A stretch of 64,000 nucleotides of DNA, from positions 5,471,249 to 5,535,248 of the forward strand of contig OZ038423.1 of NCBI GenBank assembly GCA_964036155.1, written 5' to 3'. This document shows positions 26,236 to 38,476 of the stretch, piece by piece. A program made the position numbers and the translations under genes. The DNA comes from Diploscapter coronatus. Its lineage: Eukaryota > Nematoda > Chromadorea > Rhabditida > Rhabditidae. The stretch's first letter is position 1; the number at the start of each line of letters is the position of its first letter. Under the pieces are notes generated by a model, which saw nothing but the letters and a program-made list of their open reading frames with translations, made no database searches and had not been told where the DNA came from.

Positions 26236-26469
26236 ATAATGACTACCCATTATTCAATTTTTCATCAGAGAAGAAACTAACGGTGAAGTCAAAAATTAGC
26301 ATTTATGCTAACTAAAAAATCAAATCGCGATAAAAACTATACGTTGCACACGGGTCACGATTACACTTCGAATCATCTGTGGGTTTCTTGGTTCACAATC
26401 AGGTATCGAGATCTAAGCTCATACACTCAGCAATTTTACCAAAAAGAAAAGATATCAGATTCGGATGCT

Positions 26470-28180
26470 CCGTACTTGGTTACCATACTTTATCAATTTG
26501 CCAATCAAATTCTAAAATAGCAGGGGTGTTCTGTTCATATATAAATACCCACAATTATGTAGTCCAAGAGTGAAAATAAACTTCAGACTCCGATTTCCCT
26601 GTGCTTGATTATTCTTTCCACCAGTTTTTGTCATTTTCTCGCCAAAAAGATGGGCTTTATCATTAAATTTTCAGTGGATAGTTTTGCGAAAAGGAAACTT
26701 TTGAGCTATGATTGCATTATCATATCTCAATTCAGGAATGGGCCAGGACCGACTTTTAAAAAAAAATCGGAACCAGGATTGGGAGTCTCTTTTAATTTCT
26801 AGCACTTTCAAGGTATAATAAGCCTTATAAAGTGTGTCTCAAAATTATGAACGCATCCTTCTTTTTTTCAATATTCCAACTGGTGCTAATGCTATCAAAA
26901 GTCAAATAATTTTCTATTATCAAGCCCACAGAAGAATAATATCTATCCACTTTTCACCTGAATTGTTTCATCAGTAGACTCGTTGGCGACAAAATTTAAA
27001 ATCCCTTGTCTCAAATTATGAGCACACTTTGAGTTCAAGAGCACCACACCCGCAATACCTGAATTATTCCGGCTCAAATTTTGTACATAGATTCTCTAAT
27101 GTATTCCTCACATGTCTGCAAGGTTTCAGTCCGATTCAATTGACTATGCTGTTTCTACGATTTTTTTCTGAAAGTATCCCTTAACTATGGAAAATGTTAA
27201 GAAAAGTTTCTTCACAAATTCAAAGAATGGAAATTTCATATGATATACGGAAAAATGACAGAAATCCTGGACATATATTCCATTCCACTTCTTTTGAGAC
27301 CAAATACATCTCTTGCATCACGTTGCTGGAGATCTACACTTCATCAAACATCCGACGTAGCCTTATGGGAAAATATGCCACTTAAAGAAATTTTAAAAAA
27401 CGTTGTTCCAAGTTCCTATAGATTTTTCATTATAAACCGTTATGATCTTTTGGAAGCCTAATAATGATTCTATCATTCTATGCTGTCAGTTTTCTGATAG
27501 GTTAGCTATATTCAGAAATAGCAATTTTTGAAGAAATTTTTCTTAACATTTTCCATAGTTAGGGGATATTTTCAGAAAAAATCTTAGAAACAGCATAGTA
27601 AATCGAATCGGACTGAAACCTTGCAGATATGTGAGAAATATATTAGAGAATCTATGTACAAAATGAGCCGGGGTAATTCAGGTATTGTGGGCGTGGTGCT
27701 TTGAACGCAAAGTGCGTTCATAATTTTGAGACACACTTTAGTCGAAAATTCATTCCATTGTCAAATTACTGAAAAGTGGTTATTTTGCTTATTTTGAAAG
27801 TCGGAAGTTCCGCTAAAAGTTGGCCGGGATCGGGATTAAAATTTCTCGAACACCGGGACTCCCGACCCACCTCTGATCTCAATCGGTTATGAACACCCGC
27901 CACAATTTGTAAACGAACCACCACTCTATCCACCCACTCTTTCTCCCTTCCTCGACTCGTTTTCACACCTTCGTTAAGTAAGGAAATGGTTTTTTTTGAA
28001 TAAAAGTACCCATTTCTTGGGCCAAAATCGATCAGCTTTTTACGTTGCACATCAGGACGAAAAGACCTTTCCAACCATGTATAACACTTGGGTCTACCAT
28101 GCTTAGTATCGAGAACTAAGCTTGGACAGATAGACAGACAGACAAACACACATAACAAAAGTACTAATAGAGTAGATAAT
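26470..28180. repeat. repeat block, inverted copy of 62380-64000
   Basis: The sequence matches the right end of the window in reverse complement over its whole length, with moderate divergence. It contains a TA-flanked foldback (26830-27738) and, at its right edge, a TCTACTCTATTAGTAC end reading leftward from about 28176 with GTCTGT-type simple repeats. No gene. Confidence 0.8.
26830..27738. mobile_element. TA-flanked foldback transposon
   Basis: Ends AAGTGTGTCTCAAAATTATG and CATAATTTTGAGACACACTT are inverted, next to TA on both sides. Internal arms around GTCCGATTCAATTGAC repeat inverted. Non-autonomous; the related copy is 62763-63684. Confidence 0.8.
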
Positions 28181-28244
28181 GCCTTTGAAAGAAAATGTAG
28201 ACCAGTACATTAGTTTCATTGAAAATTTATTCCTCACACCACAT

Positions 28245-28372
28245 CAGGGCTGTACGAATTTTTTTTTTTGTTGAAAAAACGTAAACGAAACAATTCCCCA
28301 TTTTCATGTAACGCGAAACGAAACGAAAATGGCCAAAACAATGACGTAAACGTAGCGTTTCGTACGGCCCTG
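28245..28372. mobile_element. hAT-like MITE, 128 bp
   Basis: TIRs CAGGGCTGTACGAA and TTCGTACGGCCCTG. Flanks CACCACAT (28237-28244) and AACCACAT (28373-28380) agree in 7 of 8 bases, consistent with an aged 8-bp duplication. Confidence 0.8.
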
Positions 28373-28380
28373 AACCACAT

Positions 28381-29394
28381 GCACTTTCGCTCTCATTGGA
28401 CTCGTCTTATCTCCGAATATATAGCTTTTAATTATTTCTGGCGTATTTTCATAGAATATAAATTTCACCTTCTAGATGATGAACTAGATTATTTAAATTC
28501 AGAACTTTGTCTGCATGTCGATCGGATCAGATAAATGCATTAGAAAATTCAAATGAAGCAAATTTCTCATATTCGAGAAATCAGAAGGGATATTTAACAA
28601 AAAGATGTTCTTAAAGTTACGCAAAAACATTCAACAAATTTTTCAATATATGCAAGAAAGGTTGATCGCATAGCAGTAGAATCGCGCATATTACTTCATA
28701 TAAAAATTTTCAAATACTCTATTTAAGTCCATAAATAAAAGTAGTTCTGCATAGGCTAAAGAAATTTGTATATTAGAAATTAAATAAACCACTAAAAAGG
28801 GAGGAAGGATAAATTTAAAGAATCGAAGAAATAACATTAAAATAATCAATACGAAAAATACGATTTTATCGCTAATTAACGTTAGTTACTCATGTAATTA
28901 GGCAATCATTCAATCCTGTTCATTGACGAAGGATTTTTGCCTGCAAAACTTTTGCAGATTCCGATGATTGTTAACAAAAGTAGGCGAAGCAAAAGGGTCC
29001 CTGCTATTTCCACCAATACCGTACTACGATGTTAAGCACCCTTTAGCTGCCATTTTCTGACATCTCTCCTTGTTTACGCAATATAAAATACATTATTCTG
29101 CACCCATGCTTCAATACAGCGAGAAATTTTGTTTTATTTTCAGAAAAGAGGAAGGGAAGAAGGATGCCACGCCGTCTGGAATATTTCCTTCGCGATACGC
29201 GTATTTTGCGAGTAAAAAAGACGTGGCTTGCGTTTGTTAATTAATAGGGTCGTGTGAGAAACAACCACCTTCAAAATTGCAAAGTGCTAGTCTTCAGTCA
29301 AAGATAAATTGTTGATAATTGTTGTGCCCGTAGACTTGTGACTCAAATACAAGTTTATTGAGTGGAACAAGTAAGGTGAACAATCCAAGATGAG
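28381..29394. other. non-coding stretch, one doubtful exon
   Basis: Mostly featureless. At 29144-29250 an acceptor-like TTTTATTTTCAG precedes a 26-codon frame (29164-29244) with a basic product. This could be a trans-spliced first exon, but nothing further supports it. Confidence 0.3.
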
Positions 29395-29660
29395 GAGGAG
29401 TTGAGAACGGCCAGTCGCCAGGAAGACAGGAGAGTGGAATGACTGGTCGGGGAAGAAGGAAATGATTAATCAATAGTAGTCAGTAGTCAGGAGATAGAGA
29501 ATAATACACTTAAGGAGTGAGGAAATATATAGAGGGAAGGAACAGTGTCGTTAGGCGGCACTGGCGGGAAAGAGAGCGAATGGGGGAGAAAGGTGAGAAG
29601 ATTAGAGAAAAAGTGAATAGGATAGAGTGAGCCTCTGACACTAATGTAACCAGGGAGTGA
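29395..29660. repeat. dispersed repeat shared with 58838-59125
   Basis: The purine-rich segment (GACACTGGCGAGAAAG-like, then AGAATGAGCC.CTGACA) recurs in the same orientation inside the Tc3-like element at 58.8-59.1 kb. No coding evidence. Possibly part of an LTR or SINE. Confidence 0.65.
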
Positions 29661-31046
29661 AAATCTGGTACGCATCGATCGGTCCCTGAACGACTCAGCA
29701 GGAACCGGCGGCCCATACCACTAACCACAGCCCAACAGCCCAAATTTCATATACCTTCCTATCATCCTTATCGTACCAACTAATTGATTTTTTGGCTTTA
29801 TTTTAAACTCAATTTTATTGCATCGGCATATGATTTTATAAAAAAAAACAACAACAAAAAAATTGGTGAATATACAAGTGCTACAATAAATAAAAATATT
29901 TCCTCCGATTAGAAACAATAGCACCTTAGAAAATAAAAAAAAATGAAATCAAATGATCGCATATCATTCAAAGTGACTTGAGATTTCTTTAAGCACTTTA
30001 GGGTAACAAATCAGCTTGCATCTGATTTTCATTCGGTATAATATTTTGTAAATTAAATTGCTCATTAAATTGTAGAGAAGACAATATTTATCTAAATCTG
30101 AGAATTCTTTAACCTAATATTGCTTAGATTCAGGGTTCATTTTGCTATTCATGCATGTTGTATTATTGCATTATCAATTTTATTCACATAACTTGATAAA
30201 ATAGTTACGATTGAGAAAAATAATAGCGCATTTTGAAATCTGCTAAATTGGGATTAACTTCAACTATCTATTATGTAAATTTTAAAGATAGAATTATTTA
30301 ATTCATTTATTTACTATATTACTTGAAGCGAAAAAAACTAATAAACAAATATTTCAAAGTTATATTCTGCCAGTAATTTGAATTTAACGAGACCTCTATT
30401 TGAAAATAACGCGACTTATTCGCGGAAATAGTGGGACACATTTTTTTTAGAAATAAGGAGACGTATTTCTTTCTAATTTTCAAACAGAACTCGGCACACA
30501 TATACATTATAAGCGTAGTGCGCACTTAGGATATCATAGGGCGGATATGCTCATCAGAATAATCAATTCTCTTTCTTCTTATTTTGAGACTATAAGAAAC
30601 TATCGCGTCTTGTCCATAACCCTTATATGTGATTACTATGTTTACAAATCGGATGAATTCTGCAGATAATTTTAGAGGGAAATTTGCCGCGTTATTTTCA
30701 ATTCATATCGCTATATTGTTACGTTAAATCCAATAACTCTATTGTGTTCAATATCTAAATGATCACATTTTGTTTCTACTATCAGGATACTTTGCACATC
30801 CTTTAGGAAAAATAGTAGAAAATTGAAAAGAATTCAGACCTAGGCAGATTTTCAGCCATAATGAGAAGATTTAGTGGTGGGGGTACGAAATAGGAAATTT
30901 TCCTATGAAAATGTGATACATAATAGGGTACGCAGTAAGAATTTTACGCAAAATTTTGAGGGTACGCTTGAATGGTTTGGCTTAATCTTGCCTAAATCTT
31001 AAAGGATTATAAAATTTAAGCAATGTTATTCGGTCTTTTATCAAAG
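29661..31046. other. intergenic, nothing recognised
   Basis: AT-rich sequence downstream of the SGNH gene. No family motif in any frame. Confidence 0.4.
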
Positions 31047-34000
31047 CTAAACTAACTCATTATACTCATTTCCAAATTTTTTGGCAAGTCTCTCAAAGAC
31101 TACTTTGATCTTATCTCTTCCAAATTTACTAAAATGTTGTGCCCTATCGTAATAAATCAAGTTGGTGGCTTCGTCATATATGGAAAACTGAAATAAACTG
31201 TATTATTATACACAATTCGTACTAAATATTAATGACAACTCAATAAAACTTAAAAATTAGGCCAATTTAGCAAGGAAGTTTTCCAAATAGGAACTCATGA
31301 ATCTTGATAAAACTTTCCAAATAGGGGTTTTTGATGATGCTGATCATTTCTGCTACATCAAAAAGTGCCTAATCGCACTCTGGAACCTTGCTTGTTTTCA
31401 CTCGTATTTTGCATGGGAAATGAGCAAATTCTCCCCCCCCCCCAAGCATATAAGCTAATTTTACAAATCGTAAGAACAAATTAAAATTATATAAAATAAA
31501 ATCCAAATTCCTGGCTTTAGAGTTTGATTAGGCACTTTTTGGTGTGACAAAGATGATCAGCGTCATCGAAAGCCCCTATTTGGTAAGTTTCATCAAAATC
31601 TGTGAGTTCCTATGTGGGAACATCCTTTGTAAGGTGTTTGGGATGAAATAAACAGTCAAAATATTGACATTAAGAGCTGTTACTGATAATTAGTACGCAC
31701 TCTGTAACGAGGGTGCCAAATAGTTCGGATATTTTTTCTCTCAATAAAAAGACTATTCGCTCTTCTATTTTATCGCTATTCCAGTATAGTAGTGTACGAA
31801 AGTTTGGACACAAGTGATTTTTATAACCTATCACTAAGGATTAATTTGAATTTTAATATCCGAAATTTGGAATAAATTTCCTGCTTGATATTTAAAAAAA
31901 AATATATATATATATATAAGACGTTATTTATAAAAATCGAGTATGGGGTGGTATCCAAGAAATTTACCCTCAATATTCGAGCTGATATTTGGTACCCGGG
32001 GGTTTTCGGCTACGCTGATTACGAATATGACGGTTAAAACCTGATCCGACCACTTGTTCCGCCTGTTCCGGAGGGTCCGCATCCAATAGCTTTTAAAAAT
32101 CCTATTTTCGTTAGTCGGCATGTAAAAAATTCAATTTTGGTATCAAAATGCTCGCAGAGACTAGCTGAGCACGATTCTGAAAGGATCTCGTCGAAATGAC
32201 ACCGAATAAGGAAGTTACGATGCAATTAGTGAAACATGTGGAAAATGTCATATTGATTTTTTCTCTTTTTTTAATTCTTATTTTTTAAAAAGCCCCAGGT
32301 TCCGTGAGTTATTTATACTGAGAAGTAGCCCAAGTCTTCTAGTTTCTGGAACACTTGACCGTTCTCCTACAAACCTCCCGCTAACGAAGAAATGCCACTT
32401 CTTCGAAGAGTTGTCATGGCTCATTTTGCCTAAGTTTGATTTAAAAATTCATAACTTCCATAATTCTAAACCAAATTTGATAATTCTTTTTTTGTTTGAT
32501 TACTATGGATATCTAGTTTATTAGACACCAAAAAAACATTTTTTTTAAATATCAATTTCTGCAGAAATGCGCACTTTTCGCGTCTTGATTGAGGACTTTT
32601 CGATCCGTACTGTCTTTACACGTAAATGACGTTGGAAAAATTTGTACTTCCAGTATGTTGTGTAGAATGACATGCTGAACAACTTTCGTCATTAGACCAA
32701 CCCCCGAATCGTTACCGTTAGAGCTACAGAATTTTTTGAAGTTCAATGACCAAATTCAGCATAGTGCCTTTTTTGACACAAATTTTCAAAAAATCATAAC
32801 TTCCTGTGTATCAGACCAAATTAAATGATTATTTTTTTATTTTGTAGATCTTGAGCAGGAGAATAATGTGAAAGTAAAAATAAATTTTTTGAGAATTATT
32901 TTTAGTGAGAAAAAATTACCTGAAGTTAACCTATATACTCGTACTGGGTTTACGCGTAAATGGCGATGGAAAAAATTTGTTATTTCAGTATGTTGTGTAG
33001 GTGGACATGGTGATTAACTTTCGTTCTGGACCTCATTCCAAAATGCGCACACACAGGGAGATATGAATTTTTGAAATTAAATTAGGTAAAAATGAGTAAT
33101 GACAACCCTTCGAAGAAGTGGAATTTCTTCGCTAGCGGGCAGTCGATAGGAAAACGGCCAAGTGTTCCAGAAACTAGAAGACCTGGGCTACTTCCCAGTA
33201 TAAATAACTCACGGAACCTGGGGCTTTTAAAAAATAGAACATTAAAAAAGCGAAAAATCAATATGACATTTTCCATAGGTTTCATTACTTTCATCATAAC
33301 TTCCTTATTCGGTGTCATTCCAACGAGATCTTTTCAGAATCGTGCTCAGCTAGTCTCTGCGAGCATTTTGATACCAAAATTGAATTTTTTACATGCCGAC
33401 TAACGAAAATAGAATTTTTAAAAGCTATTGGATGCGGACCCTCCGGAACAGGCGGAACAAGTGGTCGGATCAGGTTTTAACCGTCATATTCGTAATCAGC
33501 GTAGCCGAAAACCCCCGGGTACCAAATATCAGCTCGAATATTGAGGGTCAACTTCTTGGGTACCACCCCCCTTTATAAAAAACTCGATTTTTATAAATAA
33601 CGTCTCATATATATACAGCGTTTCAGTTTAATATATTTAGGATAACTCAGAGATAAATACTCTACACATTTCTTCCATACGTGTACAAATATCCCAATGA
33701 ATTTGGATAGAAAATAAGAATTTATGAGAGAATAAAATATACAAACTGCATGGTACACTGAACAGACAAGGTGCAAATTATTGCAAAATTAATACCTCTC
33801 CTTTCTTATTTAGTAATTCAGGATAGTAGTCACATAATTCACATCGATTCTTACATCTAAAACAAATTATTTCAGGGAATAGATTTTAAACAAAAGTACT
33901 CATAAGAGATTTCATAAATTATCAACAACGAGTCCAAATTGACTATGAATAAAAATAACTAGAATCTGTTGATTCAATTCATTGTTTCCATTTTGTATGA

Positions 34001-37000
34001 TTCTCACGCCGCAACAAAAATATTGCATCCTTTACAACTCGTTTTTGTACAAGTCGTGCCTTTCTTTTTCCATGTTGTTTCTTTTGTCCCTCTTTTTATT
34101 TTTCGTTTCTGAGAAACCGTATGCTATCTCCCCGAATGAAATACCACGCTAGCAGACGAAAAGGGAAAGGCGGAGCATAGGAGAGGAAAGATGCAAAACG
34201 TGTGCAATATCCTTGTTGTAGCGTGAAAAAAGGATGTTTCCTGTTCCAATAGTTCAATTCTAACAATAAGTAACTCACCCTTCTATTTTTACCAATTTTT
34301 CAAAGCGTTTTCTCTCATATTCATCATCCCATAATACGAATTTGTCCTGAATAAAATTGGGCTGCGTAATCTTTCCTCCCAAGCACCATTTCTCGCTCAT
34401 TTTCACTTTCACGCTTTGAGAGGAATATTGCACTTTTGGGAGGAAAGGTTATACTTGTTGGAGAAAAAATAAGAGCTATAAAATTGTATTTCCGATGCTA
34501 TTCTTCTTTCGTTTAATTCGATCAATTTCTGCTCTGCTCTTCCAATCACTTAGCAAAAATTTAAAGTAAGATTAATTGCATTACCCCAGCCATTCGTAAT
34601 GGTTTATTCTCTTCCGAAAGATATCTTAAGATGACTCCAGTACAATCAGTCACACATCGAGGTAATGCTTGTTGAATATATATCTGCAAAATAAAAAATC
34701 CACTAATGAAAATATACGCGAAATTATCTTTATCAGACATTGAAAATAATGATTATCATTACACTTTGCAACATTATGACATTTCCAAATTAGCGATGAT
34801 ATATCAAAATATACCGACCTTTAAAAGTCCATTTTGATTTAAATACCAGTTAGCTATTCGAACATGTTGTTGATAAATTTCGTCATTTTCTATTGGTAAT
34901 ACTTTCGTCAAGTACACGCTTTCCAACAATAGGTCTAAAATAGATTTTAAAAAAAAACTCCCAATTAGTAGAAAATGTGATAATTTTTGAAATATTCAAT
35001 GTATATTTTTACTTCTTATTTTGAACAGAGTCGAGAAGAGGAACGAGAGAAGTAAAGAGGCTCTCTCGCCTGTGCTTAAAGAGAACCGATTAAGAGTGAT
35101 TTCGATATTTCTCAGAAAAAAATACATGGGGATTGTACGCATTGTGCAAGCTGTCGTAAGATAGTGGCACCAGAATTGAGGGTCGAAAATGGAATAAACT
35201 GGCTTTTCAAATGGAACAAACAGTAAAAATAGGGATGAAAAGAGGATTAATCGTTTATTTAAACTATTAGAGGTAATTAACGATAATTATTTCAAGTTTT
35301 ATGCTAACTAAATATAACCATAATATTTTTATACCTGTGTAAAAGAAATAATATATCTGGCTTGATATAATTATAGACATCGTGCCAATGAATATCCAAA
35401 TGGCAAAAATTCTCTTGTTTTTCAATAAGGGGTTCACAAGCTGAAATGCATGGTTGAACTAAAAATAAAGCTAACTAGTCTTACAAAGAACCTTTTTTGA
35501 TTTCAATTTTAAAAATTCGATGGCGAAAGGCGCAATTGAAAATACAAAAAAAATTTAAGAATATTCATGTAATTTACTAGCAAAAATGAATAAACACAGT
35601 TGGCGTCTCACTTTTTTTTATCAACTTCTTTGTATTGAAAAGCCTATTAAAATTTAGATATCTAATATCGCAGTCTATGTGATCTATCCTTATTATTATT
35701 GAGATCAAATACTTTGAACTCTTCCGTTTCCCCCGAAATGACAGCTTCATTACGGTGTTCTTTCTTTGCATTATTGTTATTGTTCAATAAAGCCCTACGG
35801 ACTCAAAGCGTTCAAGTTCACACATCACACTAAACTCAACATCTAATGCATGTGTTTTAACCTTTGTTGGAAAAATACCATGATTCTTAAGAGTGGATGT
35901 CAGTATTATTCAAAGTGATGCGGAACAGGGGTCCGTCGATTTGACTGATTTTCACATATATTGTTCAGTTTTTCACGCTGATCATCATGGTGTAGTTTGT
36001 TTTTCATAAAAATTATCGTATGAAAGATCACGGTAGCTTAAAGTTTTGTTAGATCCGACCTCGGGAAAAAATTCATAACTTCCTTATTTGTGGACCAAAT
36101 CGAATTGGGTTTTCAGCATTGGATAGCCCATGAAAAACTCTACAAATAATGTGACTACGACGAGTCACAACAACCACCTGTTTTGACGGGAAAATTCAAA
36201 ATCCGAAATTTTGACTTTAACATACCCCCAGTTTTCGATTTTTTTCGACCAAACAGAAGTTCGACCGCCGACCAAATATTAATCCACGAGAAAGAGGATT
36301 CAATTTCGCGTTTGAATATATAAAAATTTTCAAAAAAGAGGGTAGTCGAAACCACGAAAAATGCGTCCGAATGCGTAAAATCAGGGTGATTATTTTATAG
36401 TTTCAACTTTAACCACCCATAACTTTTTTTATTTCTGAACCAAATTCGATGATTCTTTTTTTATTTTGTAGATCTTGAGTAGTAGAACAATACAAAAATG
36501 ACAAGGAAATTTTTAGAAATGAATTTTGGCGGGAATAAGTTACCCGAAGTTACTATATATACCCATACTACGTTTACGCGTAAATTACGTTGGAAAAATT
36601 TGTACTTCCAATATGTTGTGTAGATAGACATGATGAACAACTTTCGTTCCAAGACTTACCTCAAATTCATTATCGTTAGAGCTCCAGAATTTTTTGAAGT
36701 TCAATGGCCAAATTCAACATAATGCCTTTATAATAGAAATTTTCAAAAATTCATATCTTCCTGTGTGTGCATAATCTAGAATAAGTTCTGGAACAAAAGT
36801 TGTTCAATTTGAAGAGCTCTACAAGATTTCATGGGAAGCTTCGACATTAACTCACATTACTCTTGTAAAAATAGTACGGGTATATAGGGTAACTTCGGGT
36901 AATTTTTTTTCGCCAAAATTAATTTTCAAAAATATTATTTTTATTTTTAATTTATTCTCCTGCCCAAGATCTACAAAATAAAAAAATAATCATTCAATTT

Positions 37001-38414
37001 GGTTCAGAAATAAGAAAGTTATGAGGAGTCAAAGTTGATATTATGAAATAATCACCCTAATTTTACGCGTTCAGACGCATTTTTCGTGGTTTTGACTACC
37101 CTCTTTCTTGGAGATTTTTACATACTCAGATGCAGAATTGAATCCTCTTTCTCGTGGGCTAATATTTGGTCGGCGGTCGAACTTCTGTTTGGTCGAAAAA
37201 AATCGAAAACTGGCGGTATGTTAAAGTCACATTTTTGAATATTCTAATTTTTCCGCCAAATTAACGATCGCCGAGGCTCATCGTAGTTACATTATTTGTA
37301 GAGTTTTTTTATGAGCTATCTAATTCTGAAAACCATGTTCGATTTGGTTCAGAAATAAGAAAATTATGAATTTTTTCTGAGGTCAGGTCTGTCAAAACTT
37401 TAAGCTACCGTAATCTTGCATACGATAATTTTTATGAAAAACAAACTACACCATGATGATCAGCGTGAAAAACTGGACAATATATATGAAAATCAGCCAA
37501 ATCGACGGACCCCTGTTCCGCACCCCTTCCTTATGACTTTGATTTTTCCTGACATCCACTCTTAAGGGATTTTTGCTTAGTAAGGAATAAAATTTATCGA
37601 GAAATTTCTTGGGTTATTAAATAAAGGTCCCCTTGCTAGTCTAAAATACGCAAATATAAAGTTTGAATAATATGTAAAATTGTAAGAGTCGATGGAATAA
37701 AACTTCTAACTCAAAAAGAATAGGGACTAGAATAGTTGTCGTAAAGCTGAAATCAGGGCTTTGCGAATTCGAAAAAATTCGCAGCTAACCGACTCATTTA
37801 TTCAAGAGGGTTGAACCGAACAGAACCAAGCCGCGTAAAGATTTACTTAAAATATGCATATTTTCAATTATCTAGTTTTCAGAAAGAAAACTATTAGCAA
37901 CGCGCAAGTGTTGAAGAAGACAGAAAGCTCTTATTAGGCACGCTAATTCTTCTCAGGGGTAAAGAAATGTTTCGTGCCAAAAAATAACCAATCTATTATT
38001 GATAAACTTGGTTGATCTCGTAAATAAAATCTAGCATACCGCTAATACAGTATACATAAAATTCTTTTGTGTAATTGAAGAAGGCCTCATAGACAAGACG
38101 TCCTTGGTTGCAGGCATAGGAATTACCCATTACAAGTATCTTTAATTTTCCTTTGTGTCGTCCCTAAATATATTCTGAGAATAATAGTTATTTTAAACAT
38201 ATCGGAAAAAATTGTTGCAAAATATTACCTCTATTTTACACAATCCGAAAGGTTTTTTAATTGGCTTCCCATTGATGTCAAGATGAATGCAATTGTCAAC
38301 AATACTGCTTTGACGAATATTCACGATTCCTTCTAGGTAATTTAGAGCGATGGCCACTGCTGAAACATAAAAAACTACATGATAGATTTCTTCAAATTTT
38401 TTTGTTAGTAGCAT
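31047..38414 (-). CDS. SGNH-domain protein of the OAC (nematode acyltransferase-3) type, acyltransferase half not found
   Basis: Minus exons: 38359-38229 (or from ATG 38414 by read-through), 38163-38040, 35458-35335, 34934-34819, 34683-34585, 34346-34279, 33856-33796, 31187-31047. The product carries the luminal SGNH hydrolase-like domain found at the C-terminus of nematode OAC proteins: KILVMGNSYACNQ with the block-I Ser, CEPL...YIKPDILFLLH, CKNRCELCDYYPE, and the terminal FSIYDEATNLIYYDRAQHF with candidate Asp/His. The multi-helix acyltransferase domain expected upstream was not seen; 38.5-44.7 kb is largely transposon. ATG 38414 would give a hydrophobic start instead. All phases agree except between 35335 (phase 2) and 34934 (phase 1): a missed small exon or a frameshift. 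Introns hold 1.7-kb foldbacks. Could be a partial gene. Confidence 0.75.
31430..31442. repeat. homopolymer C run
   Basis: About ten or more consecutive C residues in an otherwise AT-rich spacer. It may be prone to sequencing or assembly error. Confidence 0.6.
31919..33604. mobile_element. 1.7-kb foldback element inside an SGNH-gene intron
   Basis: Arms of several hundred bp: the left arm starts AGACGTTATTTATAAAAATC and the right arm ends GATTTTTATAAATAACGTCT. The near-perfect inverted block CCCGGGGGTTTTCGGCTACG is obvious in both. The left flank is a (TA)n run. It lies in the intron 33795-31188. A half copy is at 47570-47875. Confidence 0.85.
35891..37561. mobile_element. TTAA-flanked foldback element (type a) inside an SGNH-gene intron
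   Basis: It begins GAGTGGATGTCAG and ends CTGACATCCACTC, with TTAA at 35887-35890 and 37562-37565. Arms of more than 400 bp include the inverted block CAGGGGTCCGTCGATTTG. A TTAA target with precise ends is the piggyBac hallmark, though the tips do not begin CCC. No transposase frame. Inserted in intron 38039-35459. Confidence 0.85.
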
Positions 38415-38476
38415 TGAACTTCAAAGATTTTATTATTTCGCTTAGAAAATGACGTCAATGTGATTTATAATATTAA

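Noticed and set aside
24151..26250. Several long plus-strand open frames
   Set aside because: They are antisense shadows of the reverse trans­criptase relic; codon pattern and motifs fit only the minus strand.
27766..28158. 130-codon minus-strand frame
   Set aside because: It lies in the 26.5-28.2 kb repeat; the homologous frame in the 62.4-63 kb copy is broken differently and no motif is seen.
29164..29244. 26-codon frame after an acceptor-like site
   Set aside because: Too short and isolated; noted within the intergenic entry only.
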